Part shown: positions 21,131 through 31,900 of the stretch, piece after piece
Numbering within the stretch: the stretch's first letter is position 1
Layout of the letters: the number at the start of each line of letters is the position of its first letter
From: Dendrolimus kikuchii
Lineage: Eukaryota > Arthropoda > Insecta > Lepidoptera > Lasiocampidae
Length of the DNA: 64,000 nucleotides
Assembly (NCBI GenBank): GCA_019925095.2
Contig: CM034392.1
Span: 131,501-195,500 of the forward strand
Direction: 5' to 3'
Notes under the pieces: model-generated
Seen by the model: the letters and a program-made list of their open reading frames with translations, nothing else
Database searches by the model: none
What the model was told of the DNA's origin: nothing
Position numbers and translations under genes: made by a program

Positions 21131-21584
21131 TAATTTAAAAAAAAAACACTAGTGCTTACCGTCGGCTAACACCACCAACCTTTAGGGTAGGACTGTGGAA
21201 ATGGAACAAGATATTTAAACATCATGAACTAGTGCAATTAATTGCCCTATGTGTGTTGTACCCTAAAAATTATCTTCTAAGCAAAGCAATGTAGGTTATA
21301 CATTGGTCGTGTAGCAGTGTAGACCAAAACAGCCGGCCCTCCAACGCACAATAGAGCCTCGTGACGAAACGCCCCTTGTTCCCTGGTCGTGCTGCAGCTG
21401 CTGCGCTCACATGTGAGAAACTGGGCCGAATGCACTATTAATAAACATTTCATGTATGGAGTTAGCACACCATTAGCACATAGACGCAAATTGGTGAAAA
21501 CGGGGCTTCATGTCATCACCATGTGTTTTTAAAGTAAACCAGGTTTCAAATGATTGAAACTCTTATTTTTTACTTTATAAATGG
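21131..21584. other. Unclassified stretch
   Basis: A 70-codon minus frame (21489-21277) lacks any recognised domain. No gene supported. Confidence 0.3.
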
Positions 21585-21894
21585 ACTGAAAGAGAGTGTC
21601 AGGGTGAAGGCAAGGAAAGGAATGCTACGGTAATTCGGGCATAGTGGAAAGAATGCATGATGAAAGAATGACTAAACAATGCAAAAGTGGATGGATGCAG
21701 AAGTCGTGGAAGGCCACGACACACCTTCGATGATCAAATTGATGTCAGGAGCCTTAAGAACAGACGAGTGTGCATGACAAGAGTTATGAATGTCAAAGAA
21801 GCAAGTGAGGTGTGTAAGAATAAGCCTGAATGGCGCTCTGTTGTTCGTGCCTACCCCGAAAGGGAACTGGCGTAAAGTTATGTATGTATGTATG
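21585..21894 (+). mobile_element. RTE-A fragment
   Basis: Family coding end with an internal deletion (DQIDVRSLKN, missing RVLAEGD as in the 17.7 kb copy) and a (GTAT)n tail. The shared deletion groups this copy with 17602-17862 as one sub-lineage. Confidence 0.8.
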
Positions 21895-21917
21895 TATAAA
21901 TAGAGCAGAACTTTGTT

Positions 21918-22152
21918 GCCAGGTGGTAGGGTATTTGCTCGACTGGATGGCGACCACCCCTGGTCTAGAGTATGCCGCCATAACAACCTTGTGTTGTGTT
22001 CCGGCATTAGTGACCAGGTTCCAGTCTCCCTTAAGAGAGCAGCAGCGCATTTGTAGCACCTTTGGTGTTGCAAATGTCCATAGGCGATGGTAACCGCATT
22101 CCATCAAGTGGGCCGTATGGCTGTCTGCTGAACTCCTGCAATAAAAAAAAAA
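21918..22152 (+). mobile_element. Retroposon-C, short form
   Basis: Starts GCCAGGTGGTAGGG and ends CTCCTGCAATAAAAAAAA. The start coincides with that of the copies at 45256, 58242 and 60164 (minus), so this looks like a defined short form, not random truncation. Confidence 0.75.
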
Positions 22153-22869
22153 AACCTGCATTGCTCGAAAACTGAATCCTCTGTAAGTCGAAATAATTTG
22201 TGACTCCCTATAAGCAAATTCAGTACTTATTTTCCCTCTATAAATTGGACCTCTGTGTCTCGAACATAACAATATTTGATTTTACAATCTTTACAACTTG
22301 ATTATTTGAAATCTTAACCTCTACATGTCGAATGTTTCCTTACAAAATACGCTTAAGTTCGAAACTATAGCTCCAATTTTTTGACGTCTCCTTTCAACTC
22401 CGACTTAAAAAGGTTCTACTACATTTGAAGTCATGTGTGTGCATCTACACAAACTGATATAAGAATAAACGATAAACCAATGGAGTGTTTCATTGGCGAA
22501 ATATCTTTAAATAGGTATTAAAATACAGGGAGAGGTTGGGCCAAATCCCTGCTTGATATTATAGATTCGTTGAGTAATGTAATGCCAACCATGACATTAA
22601 AATAATAATGTTTAAAATTGCGAAAATCTTACAAAATACTCATTGCTGCGGAACTATAAGAGGATGTCTTCAAGTGTAGTGCGTATATATCTGTTGGGGT
22701 TGCCGCGGCACTGTAGTGCGTCTGGGATGTTTGCGGAGATAGTTTTAAGGCGATTATCCGTAAAAAATCCGGATCGCTGTTGCAACGCTTGCGCGGCAGC
22801 ACCAACAGCCTTCTGAAGGCTATTGCGGTCAGATTTGACTGCCCTTCCAAGAACATTGGATAGAGGTAG
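22153..22869. other. Unclassified stretch
   Basis: 22640-22860 is less AT-rich and holds a 75-codon minus frame (22856-22629) with no recognised domain; a host exon cannot be excluded or supported. The rest is featureless. Confidence 0.3.
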
Positions 22870-23020
22870 TCATCGGCTTAAAATAAGTGACTTAAAAAAA
22901 TGGGTTAAATACTCGTAGAATAAATATTACTAACACTACTAACATTAATGTATAAGATAATTGTAACTAACACACTAACTAAATATGGACCCCGGTCTGA
23001 AATAAAGTTTATATTATTAT
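22870..23020 (+). repeat. LINE-U 3' tail, copy 2
   Basis: Same ending as 1-108 (GGACCCCGGTCTGAAATAAA...). It carries about 45 extra bases (ACTAACACTACTAACATTAA region) relative to that copy. Confidence 0.55.
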
Positions 23021-23029
23021 AAATGTATG

Positions 23030-23625
23030 TCTTTGAAGACTATGGGCCATAAAAATGGCCCGGACATTTGGAGGGCTTGCGTGGGGCCATGGAAAGGCCA
23101 ACACGTAGAGGCCCTTTGACAAATTTAATGTAAATGTGGCGTGACACTGACCGGCGATTATCCCTGTCTACACCATATAACAATGCACCCAAGGACAAGC
23201 TCCGGCCAGTGTAGCACTATTGTGGGAAATGACCACAAAAAGTACCGGGCTATTGGGGTGAACTGCTAGTGGTACAAGGGGTCTGGGAATATGGGGACTA
23301 TGGGGTCTGCCCGTCGCAATGTTCGGGGAACATGGAAAAATAGGCAGACGGTGACTCGCCACTCCCTACATGGGCCCCTAAAAATGCCATAGAAGACAGA
23401 GGCAACATAGGTGTGAGTGGCTAGGAGTGTAGAGAGGTGGGCTGCAGGTTCACCGAAGCTGGAGCCTGAGTCTTAGCTCTAGAGATCTCCACTCCGTGCC
23501 GGCTGGTTAAGGCAAGCACGGAGGCGGGGGCCTTGTCTTGGCCCCCGGAGTCAGGTACGAGGTGTCGCTACTCACCTAAGACTTCGCCACAAAGCCTCCC
23601 TGCGGGTTATTATTATTATTATATA
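23030..23625 (-). mobile_element. LINE-V 3' region, copy 2
   Basis: Matches 109-655 in the same orientation and extends further 5' (minus sense) to CCCGCAGGGAGGCTTTGTGG, a coding-like end. Stops interrupt the long frame present at 32-640. Confidence 0.5.
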
Positions 23626-23947
23626 AGGTATGTACAATGTACATCTTGCGCCTTAAGAGAAAAATATGACAAAAACTAAAATTTATAAATGTAGCAAAGC
23701 AAGTAATTAATAAATGTAAAATTATAATAAATGATTAACAATTGTAAAATTATTAATCCGGCTCGAAGGACCAAAAAAACTGTAGTGTTGACAGTTTTAG
23801 TTCAGGAGGGAAGGGTAAAATGCAAGAAATACCAAACCCCTACGAGCGCTGTAATGACACTGATTTTATAACCGAAAATTTACAAATATAAATATGTTGT
23901 TAAGCATTAGGTCGCAGTAGTTTACTTGTAAAATGCTGACTATTGGA
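23626..23947. other. Unclassified stretch
   Basis: AT-rich, no feature recognised. Confidence 0.3.
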
Positions 23948-23959
23948 CATGTTTTATTT

Positions 23960-24796
23960 AATAAAACTACGTTTTAACGGTTTTAAGCGCGGTAATTTTA
24001 TTTGATTTTGGTTTTTCCGACGTTTCGGCCACTTTTCAGTGGCCGTGATCACGGAAGACAAAGATGTCAAGTGTCAACGAGTATTGTTAAAGTTTTATTT
24101 AGCCTACCACCAACTTATTAATTTTAATTATTTAATTTTGTTTATTTATGGTTATTATTTAATCTATGGGAGCCTAATCTAATTTACTACCGCTTCGCAA
24201 CATGTTAGGGCTTGAAGAGAAGAAGCGGCGCAAGAAACTCTTCAGCAAACATGCCTAGCTCTAATAATTTTATATAATATTAAAATGGGTGGAAGGAAAA
24301 ATAAAAGTAATTATCAGTCAAGTTGGTTTGTGTTCCGTTGTACGCAGAAAGAGCTCACAGTGTCTTGAGGTCTGGCAGCTGGTTTTTGCTGGGTTTGGGT
24401 CTTAATAGTTTTGATAATTGGATCCCAAACAGGTGGTACTTGCCAACCATCTTCTCTATTGAAATTTGGGTGTTTTTTGATTTCAATAGCCTCACGCATC
24501 ATTCTAGGTATGAAACGATTCTCTTTCGCGAGGATTTGTGGGTTATCGAATCTGATGTAGTGGTTGGGTTTATCCAGCGTGTGTTCACTGATCGCAGACT
24601 TCGTAGACCTTGTGTGTTTCATGTCAGCAATGTGTTCTTTTACTCGTGTTTTTATGCTCCTCTTTGTTTGCCCAATGTATGACAATCCACACTCACAATC
24701 AAGCTTGTAAACCCCTGCATCCTGGAGTGGGATATTGCATTTCACAGGTCTCAGAAATTGGGTAATCTTTTTCTGCGGCTTGAAATATGTTTTGAT
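23960..24796 (-). repeat. Left 837-bp inverted arm
   Basis: Reverse complement of 25722-26558 with only a few differences found by eye (for example CCACC for CCGCC near 24110 and TTAGGG for TTATGG near 24208). No indel was needed to keep register. Confidence 0.85.
24007..24062 (-). ncRNA. Hammerhead-like ribozyme motif, left arm
   Basis: Mirror copy of the motif at 26456-26511, with the same core GTGATCA, hairpin GGCCAC/GTGGCC and GAAACGTC. Confidence 0.5.
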
Positions 24797-24889
24797 CCCC
24801 TTGCGCCCTATAGTTAGCCAGCTTGACTCACCAACATACAGACTGGCACAACATCTCGCGAAGACACTCAACAATCTCCGCGGCAACAC
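24314..24889 (-). pseudogene. Duplicated GIY-YIG endonuclease end of Penelope
   Basis: 191-codon frame in the left arm. From IKTYFKPQKKI onward it repeats the last 160 residues of the plus-strand protein, including GVYKLDCECGLSYIGQTKRS, and stops at the same NQLD end. The first 30 residues come from reading antisense through the reverse transcriptase segment. It is by-product coding: no catalytic polymerase is attached. Confidence 0.8.
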
Positions 24890-26204
24890 ACCCTACCATG
24901 TCAAGGATTCCTTCGACTTCATCAGCGCAATTGAAAATTTGACATTGGCTGAGGATGAAGTACTAGTCAGTTTTGATGTCCAGTCCTTATTTACCAGTTT
25001 ACCAGTGGAAGACTGCATTGAGATTGTCAAAAGGAAGCTAATAGATAATAACATGCCTGAGGAATATGCAGATCTACTAAAACATTGCCTCACATCTGGC
25101 TATTTCGTGTGGGACTACGGCTTCTACGACCAAATCAACGGTGTAGCCATGGGCTCACCGGTGTCTCCTGTCGTAGCTGACATTTTTATGGAAGACTTCG
25201 AGCAGAAGGCACTGGATACCGCTCCGGCTAAGCCGAAGATGTATAAAAGGTACGTAGACGATACTTTTGCCGTCCTCCCAAACGATAAAGTCTCTGCATT
25301 TCTAGATCATCTCAATTCCATTAACAGTAATATTAAATTTACTATGGAACTAGAGGCAAATAATAAATTAGCTTTTCTGGATGTGCTCATCCTAAGGAAC
25401 CCTGACAATACTCTTGGTCATACGGTGTATAGGAAACCTACCCATACAGATAAATACCTTAATGGTTCGTCTCACCACCATCCTAGTCAGTTAGCTACCG
25501 TGGGCAAATCTTTGTTTCAGAGAGCACGGAAAATTTGTGACGAGAACCACATAGCTGGAGAGCTTCAGCATGTCAAGCGAGTTCTACAACGCAATCAGCT
25601 GAAGACTCCACACCAACGTCACAAAGGCCCCAAACCACCTTCAGTTGAGCGGTGCCCTGCTACCCTACCCTACATCAAGGGGGTCACAGACAGAATTGGT
25701 CACATCCTCAGGCGAGCTTCAATCAAAACATATTTCAAGCCGCAGAAAAAGATTACCCAATTTCTGAGACCTGTGAAATGCAATATCCCACTCCAGGATG
25801 CAGGGGTTTACAAGCTTGATTGTGAGTGTGGATTGTCATACATTGGGCAAACAAAGAGGAGCATAAAAACACGAGTAAAAGAACACATTGCTGACATGAA
25901 ACACACAAGGTCTACGAAGTCTGCGATCAGTGAACACACGCTGGATAAACCCAACCACTACATCAGATTCGATAACCCACAAATCCTCGCGAAAGAGAAT
26001 CGTTTCATACCTAGAATGATGCGTGAGGCTATTGAAATCAAAAAACACCCAAATTTCAATAGAGAAGATGGTTGGCAAGTACCACCTGTTTGGGATCCAA
26101 TTATCAAAACTATTAAGACCCAAACCCAGCAAAAACCAGCTGCCAGACCTCAAGACACTGTGAGCTCTTTCTGCGTACAACGGAACACAAACCAACTTGA
26201 CTGA
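24735..26204 (+). CDS. Penelope-like reverse transcriptase with GIY-YIG endonuclease, 5'-truncated
   Basis: 489-codon frame. Residues 1-21 come from antisense left-arm sequence; recognisable protein starts at PLRPIVSQLDSPTYRLAQ (residue 22). Reverse transcriptase motifs follow: SFDVQSLFTSLP (79-90), VAMGSPVSPVVADIFME (137-153), the catalytic YVDD (173-176), FLDVLI (214-219) and the thumb-like YRKPTHTDKYLN. The C-terminal endonuclease has the cysteine pair DCEC, GVY (357-359), YIG (369-371) and R380, marking the EN+ canonical class. Enzymes of this class nick target DNA and prime reverse transcription. A canonical protein is much longer, so the N-terminal part is missing and autonomous activity is unlikely, although no stop or frameshift occurs in what remains. 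The reported ATG is not the native start. Confidence 0.85.
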   Translation: MHFTGLRNWVIFFCGLKYVLIPLRPIVSQLDSPTYRLAQHLAKTLNNLRGNTPYHVKDSFDFISAIENLTLAEDEVLVSFDVQSLFTSLPVEDCIEIVKRKLIDNNMPEEYADLLKHCLTSGYFVWDYGFYDQINGVAMGSPVSPVVADIFMEDFEQKALDTAPAKPKMYKRYVDDTFAVLPNDKVSAFLDHLNSINSNIKFTMELEANNKLAFLDVLILRNPDNTLGHTVYRKPTHTDKYLNGSSHHHPSQLATVGKSLFQRARKICDENHIAGELQHVKRVLQRNQLKTPHQRHKGPKPPSVERCPATLPYIKGVTDRIGHILRRASIKTYFKPQKKITQFLRPVKCNIPLQDAGVYKLDCECGLSYIGQTKRSIKTRVKEHIADMKHTRSTKSAISEHTLDKPNHYIRFDNPQILAKENRFIPRMMREAIEIKKHPNFNREDGWQVPPVWDPIIKTIKTQTQQKPAARPQDTVSSFCVQRNTNQLD

Positions 26205-26558
26205 TAATTACTTTTATTTTTCCTTCCACCCATTTTAATATTATATAAAATTATTAGAGCTAGGCATGTTTGCTGAAGAGTTTCTTGCGCCGCTTCTTCT
26301 CTTCAAGCCATAACATGTTGCGAAGCGGTAGTAAATTAGATTAGGCTCCCATAGATTAAATAATAACCATAAATAAACAAAATTAAATAATTAAAATTAA
26401 TAAGTTGGCGGTAGGCTAAATAAAACTTTAACAATACTCGTTGACACTTGACATCTTTGTCTTCCGTGATCACGGCCACTGAAAAGTGGCCGAAACGTCG
26501 GAAAAACCAAAATCAAATAAAATTACCGCGCTTAAAACCGTTAAAACGTAGTTTTATT
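25722..26558 (+). repeat. Right 837-bp inverted arm
   Basis: Holds the endonuclease-coding end, the 3' untranslated region and the hammerhead-like motif. Confidence 0.85.
26456..26511 (+). ncRNA. Hammerhead-like ribozyme motif, right arm
   Basis: Order on the plus strand: TTTG.TC.TTCC (stem I 5'), GTGATCA (26466-26472, place of CUGAUGA), one extra C, GGCCAC-TGAAAA-GTGGCC (stem II, 26474-26491), GAAA (26492-26495), C-G and A-U pairing only for stem III within GAAACGTC, then GGAA..CAAA (stem I 3'). Predicted cleavage follows C26499. Core C3 and G8 are replaced by G and C, which would keep the 3-8 pair. Hammerheads with minimal stem III are known from Penelope terminal repeats. Not tested; the extra C before stem II is a weakness. 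Confidence 0.55.
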
Positions 26559-26602
26559 ATGTATACAAGTCGCGAAAACTTAAGAAAATATCATGTTTTA
26601 TT

Positions 26603-26997
26603 AGTTTATTTCTATTAAGAAGCATGATGATAACGTTTGTTGCAATGTATGAACATTAAAAAGCATTCTATAATACGTGACCTGCCCAGTTCTCGTTCGT
26701 AATCTTCTCCAAAGTGCTCAAATATAATACACAAAGCGAGTTTTCTAGCTTCTGAGGCAAATGAGGAATGTCGACCGCGCCCACAATTAGTTTCGCACAA
26801 GTTCCTTCAAAGTTCAAAGGATTAACTACAGGCCCCGGAGCCCATCGCAATATCACAGCGGGGATTATAGCCTATTTACTTTGTAAAAGAAATAAACTAG
26901 AAGCTGTACCTACATTGTAAATAGCACGGTGGCTATTTCAACTAACATCTTCTTTAACACAGGCTACAGATGCTTCGAGAGAGTTTCTAAAATCATG
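26603..26997. other. Unclassified stretch
   Basis: Two overlapping minus-strand open frames of about 61 codons (26615-26856) have no recognised domain. No gene supported. Confidence 0.3.
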
Positions 26998-27006
26998 ATT
27001 GTATTC

Positions 27007-27199
27007 ACACACCTTCCATGATCAAATTGATCGTGTACTAGCAGAAGGTGATGTCAGGAGCCTTAAGAACAGACGAGCGTGCATGACAAGAGCTATGAAT
27101 GTCAAAGAAGCAAGTGAGGTGTGTAAGAATAAGCCTGAATGGCGCTCTGTTGTTCGTGCCTACACCGCAAGGGAACTGGCGTGAAGTTATGTATGTATT
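27007..27199 (+). mobile_element. RTE-A fragment with 9-bp target duplication
   Basis: Coding end HTFHDQIDRVLAEG...TARELA and GTAT tail, flanked by ATTGTATTC at 26998-27006 and 27200-27208. Confidence 0.85.
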
Positions 27200-27238
27200 A
27201 TTGTATTCCTTGAAATCTCTTGAAATGTTTTTGTTGAG

Positions 27239-27619
27239 ATAATAAAACTACGTTTTAACGGTTTTAAGCGCGGTAATTTTATTTGATTTTGGTTTTTCTG
27301 ACGTTTCGGCCACTTTTCAATGGCCGTGATCACGGAAGACAAAGATGTCAAGTGTCAACGAGTATTGTTAAAGTTTTATTTAGCCTACCGCCAAAATGTT
27401 AATTTTAATTTTGTTTATGGTTATTATTTACTCTATGGGAGCCTAATCTAATTTACTACCGCTTCGCAACATGTTATGGCTTGAAGAGAAGAAGCCGCGC
27501 AAGAAACTCTTCAGCAAACATGCCTAGCTCTAATAATTTTATATAATATTAAAATGGGTGGAAGGAAAAATAAAAGTAATTATCAATCAAGTTGGTTTGT
27601 GTTCCGTTGTACGTAGAAA
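27239..27619 (-). mobile_element. Solo Penelope 3' end with target duplication
   Basis: Contains only the last coding residues (QRNTNQLD), 3' untranslated region and hammerhead-like motif of the 24 kb family, minus orientation. It is flanked by GTTTTTGTTGAG at 27227-27238 and 27620-27631. The ribozyme (about 27288-27343) has a mismatch at the base of stem I and a G-U pair in stem II, so it is probably weakened. Confidence 0.8.
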
Positions 27620-27631
27620 GTTTTTGTTGAG

Positions 27632-27991
27632 GTAGATTGTATTACTCTAGGCGCTATTGTGTCTTTTATCTCGTTAATGTATAGAATCAATAAGCCATCA
27701 AGTCTCGTATGTGGAGGGTCCAACTCCAATCGAGCAGGTAGACGGGGGAGCGTGCAGCGCGAGGAGCGTAGAGCGGGCGCACGCGTCGTCGGCGCCGCAG
27801 GAAATTGCATCGTCCTTCCGACTCGTGCTATCCATCAGGGTTGCCAGAGATCACTTTCCAAAATAACTATGTCATTATAATTTAGTCGGAACCACACAAT
27901 GAAAACTATTACTCTAATATTGTTTTAGCGAAGCGAATTGTCATGGTTATTTCAATTTTAATACATAATCCATTAATTTATTTCTCAATAA
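27632..27991. other. Unclassified stretch, partly GC-rich
   Basis: 27710-27815 is strikingly GC-rich for this window (AGCGTGCAGCGCGAGGAGCG type sequence). No domain is recognised in the 73-75 codon frames on either strand. Confidence 0.3.
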
Positions 27992-28300
27992 TCAGAGCTG
28001 GTGATTTATGAAAATAGAAAAATCTGGATTTAAATATTTGTAGCTCCACTCCAAAAAATGACAGTTTACCTCCAAAGCCTTTTCATAGTACGTACCAGTT
28101 TCAGTTCTTCTTCGTCCAAATATTTGAAACACATCTTCAATTTTCTGATTAGCACTCATTAGCCTTACATCCTGATTTTGCAAATCTAAACTCAGCTCAC
28201 TTAGCTCTTGAAGAGCATCGCATTCGTATGACGCGACGCGGTTCAGTTCAGGATAGTGTTGCGGACAGAGAGCACCCCCGTGACCCGCCCGCCGGAGCAC
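27992..28300 (-). pseudogene. Possible hAT/KIAA1586-like fragment
   Basis: 102-codon frame. The central part (SYECDALQELSELSLDLQNQ ... IEDVFQIFGRRRTETGTYYE) resembles, from memory of the family, a helical segment in KIAA1586/ZBED-type hAT-derived proteins. No BED finger, RNase H-like core or dimerisation domain is present nearby, so it is at most a fragment of a transposon or of a host gene derived from one. Confidence 0.3.
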
Positions 28301-28589
28301 ATCTACACTCCGCGCCCCGCATACCGCCGACGCCCATAGCTGGCGCGTTTAGCAACTAGGCGTCGGACGGAATGCGCGATATAGGAGGCCGAAAAAACTT
28401 GAAAAAACTACTACATCAAGAACAACTATGAATTCAGCCACTCAACTATTCATATATGGTACTCAACTCTCTTGCATACTTTGTTCTACTCTTTAAATGT
28501 ATATTTATAACTTAATAATAATCATACAGTCCATTATTACGTCGAATTTTAATTTCCAAACCCGAGAAGCAACTGCCACCAATAGATAG
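28301..28589. other. Unclassified stretch left of copia
   Basis: GC-rich first 80 bases then AT-rich. No feature recognised. Confidence 0.25.
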
Positions 28590-28594
28590 ATTAG

Positions 28595-28798
28595 TGTTGG
28601 TTATGGACCGGGAAATAATACGGCACATATTATGAATACTAGCAGAGTTTTTATTCTAGACAATCATACACGCATAGCGGATACTTAGATACCTAAAAAA
28701 CAACCGACACTAAGACGTTACTATATTATAATGTAGTTTAAATATAGAAGACCCTATGAAAAAAGGTTCTTGTTGAAATGACAAGGTTTATTTCAACA
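28595..28798 (-). repeat. copia 3' LTR
   Basis: 204 bp; TGTTG...CAACA ends. Compared with the other LTR I find one difference (ACCGGGAA here, ACCGAGAA at 33103-33110). Confidence 0.93.
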
Positions 28799-28808
28799 CT
28801 TCCCCTTA
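28799..28808 (-). other. copia polypurine tract
   Basis: Minus-strand AAGGGGAAG lies immediately before the 3' LTR, the position used to prime plus-strand DNA. Confidence 0.75.
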
Positions 28809-28973
28809 AACTGAAATCATTTCAACATAGTATTGTATGAACTATTCTCCAAATCAAAACATAATTATACATAGTTCATGTTATAACTCTACAAGAAACA
28901 ATAAACACGTATGTGGCATTACATAACTATATATACAATAAAAACTAAACATAGACCTCCTAAAAAAATGTTG

Positions 28974-31900
28974 TCATTCGCGTAAATAAAATCCTCTCAA
29001 ATTAAACTGACCTAAAAACATTGTAAACTTTACTCGCGGTAAAGGCTTTGTCAGAATATCCGCTAACATTTTATCAGTTGACATAAACTTAATATTAATC
29101 AATTTTTTATTAACAATGTCACGAATAAAATGGTGTCTGACATCAATGTGCTTAGTTCGCGAATGCAACATCGAATTCTTACTCAGCTTTTGTGCAGACT
29201 GGTTATCATTAAATAAGTTGATAACACAATCTAAATTTAAACATTCCTGTAGAAAAGTGCGTATAAATAAACCCTCTTTGCATGCATCGGAAAGAGCCAT
29301 GTATTCGGCCTCAGTACTAGACAATGCGACGGTTTTCTGCTTACGACTTTCCCAGCTGATGACTGAATTCCCGATTTTATACACATAGCCAGTGTATGAC
29401 TTCCGGTCTACTTCACATGACGCCCAGTCCGCGTCTACATAACCACATACTTCAAAGTTACCTTTGTCGTACACCAAACAATAATTGGTAGTACCCTTCA
29501 GATATCTTAAAACGTGTTTAGCTGCCTTCCAGTGGACATCTGAATAACAGTCATTAAATTGACTTAAGAAACCAACCGCATGCGCTATGTCGGGTCTAGT
29601 ACACACAGCGACATACATTAAACAGCCAATAAGATTTCTGTACTCACAATTTTCAAGTATTGCTTCAGCTTTGGTAAGCTTCAAGCCAACCTCCATTGGA
29701 GTCGAAACAGATTTGCAGTCAGCTATCTTAAATCTGTTTAAGATCCTAGTTATAAAGCTAGCCTGGTCGAGTGTGATTTTATTCTTCTGCCTGCAAACTC
29801 GCATTCCCAAAAATTCATGTACCTGACCTAAATCTTTTATTTCAAATTCTTCATTTAAACGCTTCTTTATGTCATGTTTATCAGCATCTGAAGAAGTAAA
29901 TAAAAGTATGTCATCAACATAAAGGGCTAAAATAGATAATCTACCTTGTAGATTTCTGAAGTATACGCAGGGCTCCACACTAGACCTTTTAAAACCCATT
30001 TTTGCTGTTAATACGGTATTAATTTTATCGTACCAACATTTTGCAGCTTGTTTCAAACCATAAATGGATTTGTTTAACTTATAAACTTTGTCTTTATTCT
30101 CCCTCTTTAAAACAAATCCTTCTGGTTGTTCCATTATAACATTCTCTTTCAAATCTCCGTTCAAGAATGCTGTCTTGACATCCATTTGGTCAATGTCAAG
30201 GTCTTTTATGGCTGCAATGGCAAACAACATCCTAATTGTCGAATGACGTACAACTGATGCAAAAGTTTCCTGGTAATCGATACCATATTTTTGCGTGAAA
30301 CCTTTTGCTACTAAACGCGCCTTATATTTTAATATATTTCCATTAAGACCACGTTTAATCTTAAAAACCCATTTGGATCTTACCGGTTTTTGTCCATCTT
30401 TCAGATCTGTCAACGTCCAACAATTGTTCTTTGCAAAAGAATCATATTCTTCCAGCATTGCCTCTCGCCAATGACCAGCATCCTTACCATTCAATGCTTG
30501 TTCCACTGTCAATGGCTCGTCATTATCACAGCATAATGCCATCGCCATATTTGCCAATTCAGTGGTATTATTCAAGCTCACGAAATTTGAATAATCCGTA
30601 ACGTCTAAAGAAGATGACTCTGGAACGTATGTTTCATCCGAAGAATCATCGCAACTTACGATCGAGCTCATAGTCGCATCAGGCTCAAACGATTCATCTC
30701 CTCGCTCATCTGACCTGACGACAACCTGGTCACTCCCATTCTCATTTTCATTGATATTATTTACTTCTGAATTAGAAATAATGTTCATAATATTTTGTGT
30801 CAATAATTCATTACATGACGTATTTGACACATCTGTAACATTATTTTTCGAAATAAATTTATTTTCGAAAAAGTTTACATTTCTAGCCTTTATACAAGTA
30901 GGTAGATTTTCCGGATCCATTAACCTATATCCTTTGCTTTCCTCGCAGTATCCAACAAAAATATACCTTTTGGATTTGGGATCGAACTTTTTTGTGTTAT
31001 GCACTAAAGCATAGGCCACACAATCAAACACCCGAAAAAAACTTACATCAACCTTTTCGTTAGTCCACTTTTCTTCTGGTGTTGATCCCATCACTGCCTT
31101 TGTAGGCGACCTATTCTTTATGTAAACTGCAGTTTGGACAGCCTCCGCCCAGAAGCGGCTATCCAAACCTGCATCCTGCAGCATACACCGGGCTTTTTCA
31201 ACAATTGTCCTATTAGCTCTTTCACTGACCCCATTCTGTTCAGGAGAATATGGAATAGTAGTTTCATGCTTTATCCCATGCTCTTTCAAAAAATTCTGAA
31301 ACTGTTTATTAACATATTCAGTTCCGTTATCGCTCCTTAGAACCTTAATTGTTTTGCCCGTTTGGTTTTCAACCAAGGATTTAAAAGTTTTAAAATAGGT
31401 AAAAACTTCATCCTTACCTTTTAAAAAATAACAAAAAATCTTCCGAGAAAAATCATCTATAAAAGTTAAAAAATATCTAGAACCTCCAAAAGACGCTTGT
31501 GGCATAGGCCCACATAAGTCTGTATGCACCAAGCCTAATATTTCCTTAGATCGACGTTTTGACCTTTTAGGAAAAGGTAATCGACATTGCTTACCCAGTA
31601 CACATGACTCACATGGTTGGTAGGAACCTTCGTCATAATTAATGCCCGTTACCATCCCATTCTTCATGATGTACATGCTTCTGGCATTGAGGTGAGCAAG
31701 TCGTCTATGCCACGTTTCCCGCGAAGTCTTCTCACTAGGTGCGTTTGCCACAGAGTCAGCGACCAATGATGCTTGACTTGCATCGCTTGAGCACGCATCC
31801 GACTGCGCCACTTCAGTCACCTGCGAAGTCAATAGAGTGTCTAAAACAGAAACTTTAGGCACGACTCTTTCCGTTGCAGCATTACATGTAAAATTATTAC

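Larger units (their letters stand above)
23959..26591 (+). mobile_element. Penelope-like element with inverted 5' arm
   Basis: Flanked by CATGTTTTATT at 23948-23958 and 26592-26602, so 2633 bp inserted as one unit. Layout: left arm 23960-24796 (inverted 3' end), 925 bp with the reverse transcriptase, right arm 25722-26558, and a short 3' tail (26559-26591) whose AAGTCGCGAAAACTTAAGAA segment recurs at 44.9 and 56.8 kb. Penelope elements are known for terminal repeats (pLTRs) in direct or inverted orientation; here it is inverted and unusually long. Confidence 0.85.

Noticed and set aside
24323..24682. Plus-strand 119-codon frame, mirrored at 25836-26195 minus
   Set aside because: Exact antisense of the Penelope endonuclease region in both arms.
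27836..27860. CAGGGTTGCCAGA as a hAT terminal inverted repeat
   Set aside because: hAT ends often begin CAGGG, but no complementary end or 8-bp duplication is found nearby.
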